Assembly (NCBI GenBank): GCA_038207585.1
Contig: JBBQZP010000001.1
Coordinates: 62,001-126,000, forward strand
Length of the DNA: 64,000 nt
Direction: 5' to 3'
Source: JBBQZP01 sp038207585
Lineage (GTDB): Bacteria; Pseudomonadota; Alphaproteobacteria; Rhodobacterales; Rhodobacteraceae
Part shown: piece after piece, positions 18,235 through 26,189 of the stretch
How the letters are laid out: every line of letters begins with the position of its first letter
How positions within the stretch are numbered: the stretch's first letter is position 1
Program-made: the position numbers and the translations under genes
The notes under the pieces: model-generated
The model's database searches: none
Told to the model about the DNA's origin: nothing
What the model saw: only the letters and a program-made list of their open reading frames with translations

Positions 18235-19113
18235 ATGACAGAATGGATGACCCTTTCAGCGCAGCTTGCGGATCACGGCTATATCGCGTCGCCTGATCTG
18301 GCGATGGCGCTGCACATTGCGCAAAAACTTGGGCGGCCGCTGTTGCTGGAGGGTGCGGCGGGGGTTGGCAAGACCGAAGTTGCACGCACGCTTTCTGCCG
18401 TGTTCGACACGAAACTGATCCGATTGCAGTGCTATGAGGGGCTGGATGCCTCGCACGCAATTTACGAATGGAACTATCAGCGCCAGCTTCTGGCGATCCG
18501 CGCCGCTGCCGAGGATGGCAAGACCGGCCGCGCTGTGGAGGACCGGATTTTTTCCGAGGAATTCCTGTTGCAGCGCCCACTTTTGCAGGCCATCCGGCAA
18601 GAAAAGGCTCCGGTGCTGCTGATCGACGAGATTGATCGCGCGGATCAGGAGTTTGAGGCGTATCTGCTTGAGATTCTGTCGGATTTTCAGATTTCTGTGC
18701 CAGAACTGGGCACGTTGACAGCCAAAACGCGGCCGCATGTGATTTTAACATCGAACGGCACGCGCGATCTGTCCGACGCGCTGCGCCGCCGTTGCATCTA
18801 TGCTTTTGTCGATTATCCCGACCGCCAGACCGAACTTGCGATCCTTGCCGCCCGCTGCCCCGATCTGGATGCAAGGCTTGCCGGGCAGATCGTGGGGTTC
18901 GTGCAGGCCCTACGCAAGGAAGAGCTGGAGAAAAAGCCCGGTATCGCCGAGATGCTGGATTTTGCGGCAGCGCTGACCGGGCTGGGACTGAACGATCTGA
19001 ACGATGATCCCCACATCCTGCGGGCGACGTTAGTGACGCTTTTGAAAACCCAAAGCGACCGCGCGAATGTGCCGATCGAGGTGGCGCAACGTCTGGCGGG
19101 GAAAGCGGCATGA
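18235..19113 (+). CDS. coxD: MoxR-type AAA+ ATPase for CO dehydrogenase maturation
   Basis: A 292-residue AAA+ ATPase of the MoxR family. Walker A GAAGVGKTE lies near residue 40, Walker B LLIDEID near 127, and sensor 1 in ILTSNGTRDLS. In O. carboxidovorans CoxD is a membrane-associated chaperone-like ATPase needed to install the [CuSMoO2] active site. It starts 44 bp after coxL and overlaps coxE by 4 nt, fitting the usual MoxR plus VWA pairing. Confidence 0.93.
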   Translation: MTEWMTLSAQLADHGYIASPDLAMALHIAQKLGRPLLLEGAAGVGKTEVARTLSAVFDTKLIRLQCYEGLDASHAIYEWNYQRQLLAIRAAAEDGKTGRAVEDRIFSEEFLLQRPLLQAIRQEKAPVLLIDEIDRADQEFEAYLLEILSDFQISVPELGTLTAKTRPHVILTSNGTRDLSDALRRRCIYAFVDYPDRQTELAILAARCPDLDARLAGQIVGFVQALRKEELEKKPGIAEMLDFAAALTGLGLNDLNDDPHILRATLVTLLKTQSDRANVPIEVAQRLAGKAA

Positions 19114-20288
19114 CCAGGGTCACGCGATTTGCCCTGCGTGATCCGGGTGCGACGGCGCGTGTTTCGGGGTTCGTGGCGCATCTGCGCGATCACGGCTTTG
19201 CGCTGGGCGTGTTCGAGACGCAGACCGCGATGCAGGCGCTGACCCATATCAACGCCGCCGACCCTGTGCAGGTTCTGCTGGCGCTGAAGTCGGTCTGTGC
19301 CGCATGTGAGGATGACAGCAAGCGGTTCGGGGCCCTGTTTGACGCCTATTGGCGCAACGAAGGCCGGGTGCGGCACAAGACAGCCCCCGGTAATGACAAG
19401 GTCGCCAGACACACCCGCACCAACCGCGAGGCTTTGGGGCAGCAATCGCAAGGTTCCGGCACAATCGACAGCCCGGATGCGGGCGGCGGCGAGGCTATGG
19501 CAGATGGCGAGGGGCGGCTGGTGGCCAGCCACGTTCAGAACCTGATGAAAAAGGACATGCGCGATCTTGTGTCGCCCGGCGATATTGCCGAAGCCGCCCG
19601 CGTTGCCCGCCGCATGGCCAAGGCGATGCGCGACCGCCGGTCACGTCGCCGCATTGCCGCCCGCAAAGGCGCGCAGATAGATTTTCGCAAGGTGGTCCGC
19701 AAAAGTCTTGCGACGGGCGGCGAGCCGATCCACCTGCCGCGCCGAAACCGGCCCGACCGTCCGGTGCAGATCACGGCGCTGTGCGATGTGTCCGGCTCGA
19801 TGACCGTCTATGCGCGGGTGTTCCTTTCGTTTCTGGCCGGGCTGATCCGGGTGGATGACACCGCCGACGCCTATCTGTTTCACACCCGGCTGGCGCGGAT
19901 CACCGGGGCGCTGCGCGATGACGATCCGCTGCGCGCGCTGAACCGGCTGACGCTGTTGGCCGATGGATTTGGCGGGGGGTCAAAAATAGGCTCTAACCTT
20001 GCACTTTTTGCTCAGACTTACGCCCGGCGGTTTGTGTCGGGGCGAAGCGTCGTGATCATTCTGTCGGATGGTTATGACACCGATCCGCCCGCCGTTCTGG
20101 CTGCGGCGTTGCGCGACATCCGGCGCCGTGGCTGCAAGATCATCTGGCTGAACCCGTTGAAGGGATGGAAGGATTACGCCCCCGTTGCGGCGGGGATGGC
20201 GGCGGCTCTGCCCTACCTGGATATGTTCGCCGCCGCGAATACGCTTGAGAATCTGTCGGCCTTGGAAAGGGATCTGGCATGGGTATGA
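19110..20288 (+). CDS. coxE: VWA-domain protein for CO dehydrogenase maturation
   Basis: A 392-residue protein whose C-terminal half (about 215-392) is a von Willebrand factor A domain with an intact MIDAS start DVSGSM near residue 225. The basic middle region (residues ~165-195, rich in Arg/Lys) is common in the family. CoxE partners with the MoxR ATPase CoxD in active-site assembly. It overlaps coxD by 4 nt and coxF by 10 nt, so the maturation genes are tightly coupled. Confidence 0.92.
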   Translation: MTRVTRFALRDPGATARVSGFVAHLRDHGFALGVFETQTAMQALTHINAADPVQVLLALKSVCAACEDDSKRFGALFDAYWRNEGRVRHKTAPGNDKVARHTRTNREALGQQSQGSGTIDSPDAGGGEAMADGEGRLVASHVQNLMKKDMRDLVSPGDIAEAARVARRMAKAMRDRRSRRRIAARKGAQIDFRKVVRKSLATGGEPIHLPRRNRPDRPVQITALCDVSGSMTVYARVFLSFLAGLIRVDDTADAYLFHTRLARITGALRDDDPLRALNRLTLLADGFGGGSKIGSNLALFAQTYARRFVSGRSVVIILSDGYDTDPPAVLAAALRDIRRRGCKIIWLNPLKGWKDYAPVAAGMAAALPYLDMFAAANTLENLSALERDLAWV

Positions 20289-21082
20289 ACAGCAATTCCC
20301 TGGACGACCGGGTGTCAAGCCTGCGCGCCTCGGGCGAGCCCTTCGCGATTGCCACGGTTGTGCGCACGGTAAACGCCACATCGGCGAAACCCGGTGCCAA
20401 AGCGATCGTCATGGCCGATGGCACCATCGTCGAAGGCTGGGTTGGCGGTGGTTGCATCCGGTCGGCCATCAGCAAGGCCGCAAAGATCGCGCTGTCCGAC
20501 GGCAGCACGCAATTCATTTCGCTGCGCCCGGAAGAGATTCTTGCCGCCGAGGGGCGCACGGCGGGCGAGCTGCGCGATGGCATCCAGTTTGCGCGCAACG
20601 GATGCCCGTCGAAAGGGTCGATGGATATCTTTATCGAACCGGTGCTGCCACAAACCGAACTGGTGATCTGCGGCGACGGCCCGGTTGCGCGGGCGTTGAT
20701 TGATCTGGCCGCCGGGTTCGATCTGGTTGTGACGCACGCCCTGGACGGGGTGTTTGTTGCCAATGCCGGGGTGCCGGACCGTCAGTTTGTGATCATCGCG
20801 ACGCAGGGAAAAGGGGACGAGGCAGCGTTGCGCGCCACGGCCCTTGCCGGCCCCCGGTTTGCGGCGTTTGTCGGCAGCCGCCGCAAGTTTGAGACGCTCG
20901 CCGACCGGCTGGTTGCTGCGGGTGTTGATCGGCTGGCGGTGAGCCGGATCAAATCACCCGCCGGGCTGGATATCGGCGCGATCCTGCCCAACGAAATCGC
21001 GCTTTCGATCCTGTCGGAAGTGGTTCTGACCCGTCGTGGATTGCAAAGGTCGGGGGGCGAGGCCGTTGAAACCATCGGTTAA
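20279..21082 (+). CDS. coxF: XdhC/CoxI-family molybdenum-cofactor maturation protein
   Basis: A 267-residue XdhC-type protein. The N-terminal domain contains the conserved AVGGGC-like stretch seen here as VGGGCIRSAI, and the C-terminal half has a Rossmann-like start ICGDGPVARAL. XdhC relatives bind and deliver sulfurated Mo cofactor to molybdenum hydroxylases. It overlaps coxE by 10 nt. After its TAA, another frame stays open from about 21078 to a TAA at 21213 and ends in IKFPCC; it has no start codon, and could be a frameshifted former tail or chance. Confidence 0.87.
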   Translation: MGMNSNSLDDRVSSLRASGEPFAIATVVRTVNATSAKPGAKAIVMADGTIVEGWVGGGCIRSAISKAAKIALSDGSTQFISLRPEEILAAEGRTAGELRDGIQFARNGCPSKGSMDIFIEPVLPQTELVICGDGPVARALIDLAAGFDLVVTHALDGVFVANAGVPDRQFVIIATQGKGDEAALRATALAGPRFAAFVGSRRKFETLADRLVAAGVDRLAVSRIKSPAGLDIGAILPNEIALSILSEVVLTRRGLQRSGGEAVETIG

Positions 21083-21226
21083 ACCCTCTGCCGCCGTCGC
21101 AGACACACAATCACACGGCTCCGCTACGGTCTTTTCGAAGATTGTGCGGATGCTTCCAAAACTTACCCCCGCGCAGGCCGACCTGTTGGCCAGCATCAAA
21201 TTTCCATGCTGCTAAATGAGGAACCC

Positions 21227-21697
21227 ATGGAGCTGAACGATGAGATCGAAATCAAGGCTCCCGTCGCCATTGTTTACGCAGCGCTGAATGATCCGGCCGT
21301 TCTGGAACGGTGTATTCCGGGATGTTAAGAGCTGATCAAACATTCCGACACCGATCTTGAGGCGAAGGTCGTCTTGAAGGTCGGCCCGGTGAAGGCCCGG
21401 TTTTCGGGGACTGTGACGCTGGATACAGCAGGTGCGCCGCATCAGTTTTCATTGTCGGTTACCGGTAATGGTGGAATTGCGGGCTCTGCCAAGGGCGGCG
21501 CGGATGTGACGCTAAAGGATGTGGGCGGTTCAACCTTGCTGAAATACACCGCCAAGGCTGATGTTGGCGGCAAGATCGCGCAATTGGGCAGTCGCCTGAT
21601 GACAAGCACGGCCAAAAAGCTGGCCGATCAGTTCTTTACGGAGTTCGCCAAGATCGTCGATGAAAGCCAGTCGCAACCGATGACAGTCGACCCTTAA
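21227..21697 (+). pseudogene. coxG: coxG interrupted by an in-frame TAA after codon 33
   Basis: From the ATG at 21227 (after ATGAGGA) the frame reads as a CoxG/SRPBCC-fold protein with ALNDPAVLERCIPGC, then a TAA at 21326-21328, then continues in the same frame with ELIKHSDTDLEAKV and KVGPVKARFSGTVTL to a stop at 21697. Family members read CIPGCEEL at this point, so a single GAA to TAA change explains it. Everything downstream of the stop is still well conserved. CoxG is thought to help anchor CO dehydrogenase to the membrane. The interruption could be a recent mutation or an assembly error; partial expression from an internal start (for example TTG 21374) is possible but would lack the N-terminus. 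Confidence 0.8.
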
Positions 21698-21801
21698 GCT
21701 TTTGGCTGACTTTTCCCTTGGGATTCGCCTTCAGCCAGTCCGGAACCGGATAGCGATCGGTGTCCCAACGGGTGGGAGCAGGGGTAGGACCGGAGCAGAA
21801 C

Positions 21802-22424
21802 TTTCACGGAGTGCGGGTCTTTAATGGCACGGAGCTGCGAGACGGGCTGTCGGTAGTGAACCTAAGTGATCAGATTTAAGCCCCGACCACCCATCCGGTG
21901 AAGGGGACGCGGGTTGATCTTTCGGACTGCATTCCGGCACCCGGTTATATCACGGCGATTGCTGCTATGAGACGGCTCTTGCGGCGATACGGGCAGGTGC
22001 GCACTGCGTGAGCCATCTTTTCAACGCGGTGAGCCAGCTATCCGCGGGCGTACCCGGATTGGTGGGGGCCGCGCCTACTTAAAATATAGGCGCAGGCATC
22101 ATTGCAGATGGCTACCACGTTCAAGCCTCAGCCCTGCGTGTGGCGGCGGTGGCCAAGCCGGAAAGCCTGTTCTGGTGACAGACTGCATGAGTGTTACGGG
22201 CAACGGCGGATGGAACGCTGGCCGGGTCCGATCTTACCATGACCGGCGCGATAGGGATTCTGGTTCTTATCGTTGAGCGGGCGCTTTCAATGACCACAAC
22301 CATAGCCGCCGGCATGGTGGGCGCTTCAGATCGCTTTGGCCGGATCGAGGTTGGCCGTCGACAGGATTTTGTTTTTCAGGACAGTCAGTTGCGCCTGCAA
22401 AGGGTTTGCGTGAATGAGGCCTGA
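21802..22424 (+). pseudogene. nagA: Gutted relic of nagA (N-acetylglucosamine-6-phosphate deacetylase)
   Basis: The first part (21802-21960) reads GVRVFNGTELRDGLSVV, a TAA at 21877, then TRVDLSDCIPAPGYI, matching the N-terminal 60 or so residues of NagA. Near 21960 the frame shifts and the sequence jumps to YETALAAIRAGAHCVSHLFN (from 21966), the conserved metal-site region near residue 200, so roughly 400 bp are missing. It continues VSQLSAGVPGLVGAA, a TAA near 22079, GIIADGYHVQASALRVA, further stops, then TADGTLAGSDLTMTGAI and a NagA-like C-terminus to 22424. Multiple stops, a frameshift and a core deletion make it non-functional. The 104 bp between coxG and this relic hold nothing I recognise. 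Confidence 0.75.
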
Positions 22425-22446
22425 ACGCGGGCCGTCTAGCCGCAGA

Positions 22447-23139
22447 TCACACGCCTTCATCCATTTCGCGATCAGCGGCTTCGTCAACGCGCATGTTTTC
22501 GTGGTGTTTCTTGATGCCATCATTCACATCCGGATAGTAGGTCAGATCGCCATCTTCCAGAACCGCTGCCGCCGTGCACAACTTGCGCACGACACTCATC
22601 GAATGGGTGACGACAATGGCGCCCGAGGTTTGCAGACGTTCGGCGAAAACCTCACCGCTTTTGACCTTGAATATGGCATCGCCGACGCTTGTCACCTCAT
22701 CCACCAGATAGGTGTCGAACTTGATACCCATCGACAAACCAAACGACAGACGTGACCGCATGCCCGACGAATAGGTGCGCACCGGCATGTGGAAATGTTG
22801 GCCAAGATCGGCGAATTCGCGGACAAACTCCATCAACTCGTCCGTATCAACACCGTAGACGCGCGCCACAAAGCGGATGTTCTGCGCGCCGGTCAGGTCA
22901 TTGTGAAAGCTGCCCCGAAACCCGACTGGCCATGATACCGATCCGCTCAATTCGATCTCGCCGGAATCGTAATCGGTGGTGCCAGCGATCATTGACAGAA
23001 GGGTGGATTTTCCAGTGCCATTGCGGCCCAGAAGGGCGACTGACACCCCTGTCGGAAAGGTTGCATTCAGGTTTGCGGCAACCGTCTTGCGCACCTCGTT
23101 CAAAACAAAGGTTTTGTTCAGGTTGATCAGTCTTATCAT
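22447..23139 (-). CDS. kpsT: Polysaccharide ABC exporter ATP-binding protein (KpsT type)
   Basis: A 230-residue ABC ATPase of the group 2 capsule/O-antigen export class. Walker A GRNGTGKST lies near residue 38, the signature appears as YSSGMRSRLSF, and Walker B as YLVDEV, which is the form typical of KpsT (LVDE in place of LLDEP). It energises export of a capsule-like polysaccharide with the permease encoded at 24724. It lies 3 bp after the kpsE-like gene on the same strand. Confidence 0.9.
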   Translation of the reverse strand: MIRLINLNKTFVLNEVRKTVAANLNATFPTGVSVALLGRNGTGKSTLLSMIAGTTDYDSGEIELSGSVSWPVGFRGSFHNDLTGAQNIRFVARVYGVDTDELMEFVREFADLGQHFHMPVRTYSSGMRSRLSFGLSMGIKFDTYLVDEVTSVGDAIFKVKSGEVFAERLQTSGAIVVTHSMSVVRKLCTAAAVLEDGDLTYYPDVNDGIKKHHENMRVDEAADREMDEGV

Positions 23140-23142
23140 GGC

Positions 23143-24531
23143 TTACCGGCGGTCACGGATGCTGTAGAAAATCAGAACCATAAGCGCCCATGCCAGAGTC
23201 AGAAAGAATGCGGTCAGCACCATCATCTGCAGGCTGTGGGGATAAAGCGCCCCTTGTGCCAGCGTTGGTTGCACATGTGCGGCAAGATAGCGGCTTTTGC
23301 GCTGCGCCTCGCCGCGGGCCGCATCAAGAATGACGGTGGCACTGCGGAAACCTTCTTCGGCAACCTGACGGTCGACGAGCAGGCTTTCATATTGGGCAAA
23401 TCGGGTGGCATAATCGTCCGAATCCGCGCCACCCTCGCCCCCGACGCCGAACTTGCGCTTTTCCTCGGCGATGCGCCGGTTGATCACCTCGATCCTGCGT
23501 TCAAGCTGAACAAAGCGGGGGTCGGAATCCGGGGCATAGTCTTTCAACAGATCCTGTTCGATCAGTGCAGCGGCAAGCTGGCCCTGAAGCGTTGTCATCA
23601 GGCCAAGCTGAACCTGAACATCGGCGGTCGGATCGACAGTCTGGGTTTCCGAGCGATAGCGGGTCAACGCCTCGCGCGCCTCTTTCAGACGGATCACAGC
23701 GCGATCAAGTTCTTTCATTGCATAGCGGGTCGCGTCTTCGCGGGCAATTTCGCTAAGTCCGTTGATCATTTCCGATCCGTAATTGATGATCGACTGGCCG
23801 ACTTTTTGCGCCTCTTCCGGGCTAAAGGCCCGAACCTGAAGATCAAGAAGGCCGGTCGCCTCATCGTATTTCACTATGACGACGCGCTGCCAGAACTTTA
23901 CCTTGTCTTCAATTGTCGCGCCGGGTTTGAGCGAGAAGAGCGGATCGCCATCGTAATCGCGACTATAAATTCCTGCCAGATCAAGCTCGCTGTCCATACG
24001 CTGAACCATGTCCTGGCTTTTAATGAACGCGTACAGAATTTCGGCGTCTGTCGACACCGAACCCGTGATCTGCGTGATCCCCGCAATGGAATCGACCACA
24101 GACGCGCCTTCTTCCTTGCGCACCGAAAATCCTGCGTTCGAGACATATTGATCCTGCGCAAACCCGGCAAGATAGCAGCCAAGTATCACCAGCGGCATCA
24201 GTACGATGAATACAAAGGTGGTGATGGCAACACGGTGGCGACGCTTGATCATCGACGGAACGGGATTGGAGCGGACCGGCTGAGGGTCGGGTTGCGGCGG
24301 CGGGGCGGGTTGAGCCTTTGCGGGTGCCGGTTTTGCAGCGGATTTGATCGGCGTGACGTTTCCTGACGCGGCGCCAGTCTTTGCCACAGGCTTCAGCTTA
24401 GGAGCATCATCTGCTGCCCCTTTGGGCACGCCAAGAACCATCCTTGCGCCCGGCAATCCGACCGGGCCTTCGGCTGCGGAAGCGTCGGGCGACTTGGACT
24501 TCGGCGTCGAGTCCGGGGCATCAGAATCCAA
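23143..24531 (-). CDS. kpsE: Capsule polysaccharide export inner-membrane protein (KpsE/PCP type)
   Basis: A 462-residue polysaccharide co-polymerase-like protein with two membrane segments, one near residues 100-120 (ITTFVFIVLMPLVILGC) and one at the C-terminus (VLTAFFLTLAWALMVL). The periplasmic region between them contains long coiled-coil-forming helices. It should bridge the KpsTM exporter to an outer-membrane channel. The first ~95 residues are an Ala/Pro/Lys-rich disordered tail absent from E. coli KpsE. The frame stays open to a TTG at 24600, but the TTG at 24531 has the only good ribosome site (AAAAGGAAC, 8-nt spacing), so I start there. Confidence 0.82.
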   Translation of the reverse strand: MDSDAPDSTPKSKSPDASAAEGPVGLPGARMVLGVPKGAADDAPKLKPVAKTGAASGNVTPIKSAAKPAPAKAQPAPPPQPDPQPVRSNPVPSMIKRRHRVAITTFVFIVLMPLVILGCYLAGFAQDQYVSNAGFSVRKEEGASVVDSIAGITQITGSVSTDAEILYAFIKSQDMVQRMDSELDLAGIYSRDYDGDPLFSLKPGATIEDKVKFWQRVVIVKYDEATGLLDLQVRAFSPEEAQKVGQSIINYGSEMINGLSEIAREDATRYAMKELDRAVIRLKEAREALTRYRSETQTVDPTADVQVQLGLMTTLQGQLAAALIEQDLLKDYAPDSDPRFVQLERRIEVINRRIAEEKRKFGVGGEGGADSDDYATRFAQYESLLVDRQVAEEGFRSATVILDAARGEAQRKSRYLAAHVQPTLAQGALYPHSLQMMVLTAFFLTLAWALMVLIFYSIRDRR

Positions 24532-24723
24532 AACGGTGTTCCTTTTGGTTACAACTTCGCCAGGACTGTCGCATAACACGGCAAGAATGGCGGACGTCAA
24601 TCACGGGAATGACGTTTGATCTTCTGTGCTACTTCCTACATACACACATTCGCAGAATCCAGATGGAATACGGCAAAGCCCAGTGCTTTCACCGATGCCC
24701 ACATCAAAAGGTCTTGAAGGGCC

Positions 24724-25566
24724 ATGTCAAACATTGACAGCGAAATCGTTCCGCAAAGCCGCCCCGCGCAGACGCCGCGTGTGCTGTCCTTGCCACTTCG
24801 CACCTTGCGCACCACTGTTGCGCTGATGCTGCGAGAGATGACGACGACCTATGGCCGCTCGCCGGGCGGCTATCTTTGGGCCATGCTAGAACCCATCGGC
24901 GGCATCACCATGCTAACGCTGGTTTTCGGGTCGGGCCTTCGGTTGCGGCAACCCCCGCTGGGGATCAGTTTCGCGTTCTTTTACGCGACTGGAATGCTGT
25001 CGTTCATGATGTTCATCCGGATGCAGCAGAAGGTTGCGCAATCCATCGTCTATTCTCGCCCGCTGTTGCGCTATCCTGCCGTGACTTTCTTTGATGCCAT
25101 TCTGGCGCGGGTGCTGCTGAACCTCATCACCCAGCTGTGCGTCATGGTTGTCGTCTTTGGCGGGATCATGATTCTGTTCGAAACACGGACGATCATCGAC
25201 CCGTTTTCCATCTTTTTGTCCATCACGATGGCGGCGTCGATGGCGGTTGGCGTGGGCATGATGAACGCGTTTCTTATGCCGATGTTTCCGATCTACGCAT
25301 CGATCTGGGGTATCGTGACAACGCCTCTGTTCTTTATCTCCTGCGTGCTTTTCACGTTCGAGGAGCTTCCCGCTGGCGGTCAAGACCTGCTTTGGTGGAA
25401 CCCGTTCGTTCATGTGACGGGCATGATGCGTCGCGGTTTCTTCGCGCACTATGACGGCGCCTATATCAGCACCATGTATGTGTATACTCTGGCGCTGGCG
25501 CTTTCGGTGTTGGGCTATGTTCTTTTGGGGCGCTATTACCGGACGATTGTTGACGCGAACTCCTGA
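24724..25566 (+). CDS. kpsM: Polysaccharide ABC exporter permease (KpsM type)
   Basis: A 280-residue ABC-2 type permease with about six membrane segments and the family features REMTTTYGRSPGGYLWAMLEP near residue 37 and WWNPFVHVTGMMR near 225. It forms the inner-membrane channel driven by the KpsT-like ATPase. It is transcribed divergently from kpsE-kpsT across a 192-bp gap. No glycosyltransferase or polysaccharide synthesis gene is present nearby, so the cargo is unknown. Confidence 0.9.
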   Translation: MSNIDSEIVPQSRPAQTPRVLSLPLRTLRTTVALMLREMTTTYGRSPGGYLWAMLEPIGGITMLTLVFGSGLRLRQPPLGISFAFFYATGMLSFMMFIRMQQKVAQSIVYSRPLLRYPAVTFFDAILARVLLNLITQLCVMVVVFGGIMILFETRTIIDPFSIFLSITMAASMAVGVGMMNAFLMPMFPIYASIWGIVTTPLFFISCVLFTFEELPAGGQDLLWWNPFVHVTGMMRRGFFAHYDGAYISTMYVYTLALALSVLGYVLLGRYYRTIVDANS

Positions 25567-25582
25567 CCCGGCCCGCGCTGGG

Positions 25583-25611
25583 TTGTGATGCCGCGATCCG
25601 CGCGCCATATA
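25583..25611 (+). promoter_or_regulatory. Possible RpoH-like promoter ahead of hslV
   Basis: A GGTTGTG element (TTG at 25583-25585) and a CCATATA element (25605-25611) lie 24-52 bp before the hslV start, separated by 19 bp. The -10 resembles heat-shock sigma-factor sites and hslVU is a classic heat-shock operon, but the -35 match is poor. Tentative. Confidence 0.3.
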
Positions 25612-25634
25612 CGAGCGATGCGGTGGAGGCGATA

Positions 25635-26189
25635 ATGGCAGAAGCAACATTTCCCGGATGGCACGGCACCACAATTCTGGCCGTGCGGCGCGGCGGCAAG
25701 GTGGTTGTCGCGGGTGACGGTCAGGTCAGTGTCGGCCAGACCGTGATGAAGGGCACTGCGCGCAAGGTGCGGCGTCTGTCGCCGGGCGGGCGTGATGTGG
25801 TGGCAGGCTTTGCCGGATCAACCGCCGATGCCTTTACCCTTTTGGAGCGGCTTGAGAAAAAGCTTGAGGCCAGCCCCGGCCATCTGGCACGGGCTTGCGT
25901 TGACTTGGCGAAGGACTGGCGCACCGACAAATACCTGCGCAATCTTGAGGCCATGCTGATCGTGACCGACGGGGTTGAGTTGTTCGTGATCACCGGTGCG
26001 GGCGATGTGCTGGAGCCTGAACATGACGTGGCGGCCATCGGATCGGGCGGCAATTACGCACTGGCTGCCGCGCGGGGTCTGATGACCACAGACCTGCCCG
26101 CCGAAGACATCGCGCGGCGTGCCATGGCGATTGCGGCGGATATCTGCGTTTATACCAACGGGAACCTGACGGTCGAGGTGATCGGGTGA
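25635..26189 (+). CDS. hslV: ATP-dependent protease peptidase subunit HslV (ClpQ)
   Basis: A 184-residue proteasome-beta-like peptidase forming the core of the HslUV protease. The processed N-terminus is the Thr-Thr of GTTILAVRR, and the following GDGQVSVGQTVMKGTARKVR is near-invariant in the family. Start ATG at 25635 follows GGAGG; an in-frame GTG at 25623 is less likely. The gene overlaps the next (membrane protein) gene by 4 nt, and the partner ATPase gene hslU follows that. Confidence 0.96.
   Translation: MAEATFPGWHGTTILAVRRGGKVVVAGDGQVSVGQTVMKGTARKVRRLSPGGRDVVAGFAGSTADAFTLLERLEKKLEASPGHLARACVDLAKDWRTDKYLRNLEAMLIVTDGVELFVITGAGDVLEPEHDVAAIGSGGNYALAAARGLMTTDLPAEDIARRAMAIAADICVYTNGNLTVEVIG

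Noticed and set aside
17468..19123. 551-codon minus-strand frame opposite coxL and coxD
   Set aside because: Shadow of conserved genes; low-complexity Arg/Pro/Ser composition and no domain.
21326..21328. Programmed recoding at the coxG stop (selenocysteine or pyrrolysine)
   Set aside because: The codon is TAA, not TGA or TAG, the family residue is Glu, and there is no special structure; mutation or sequence error is simpler.
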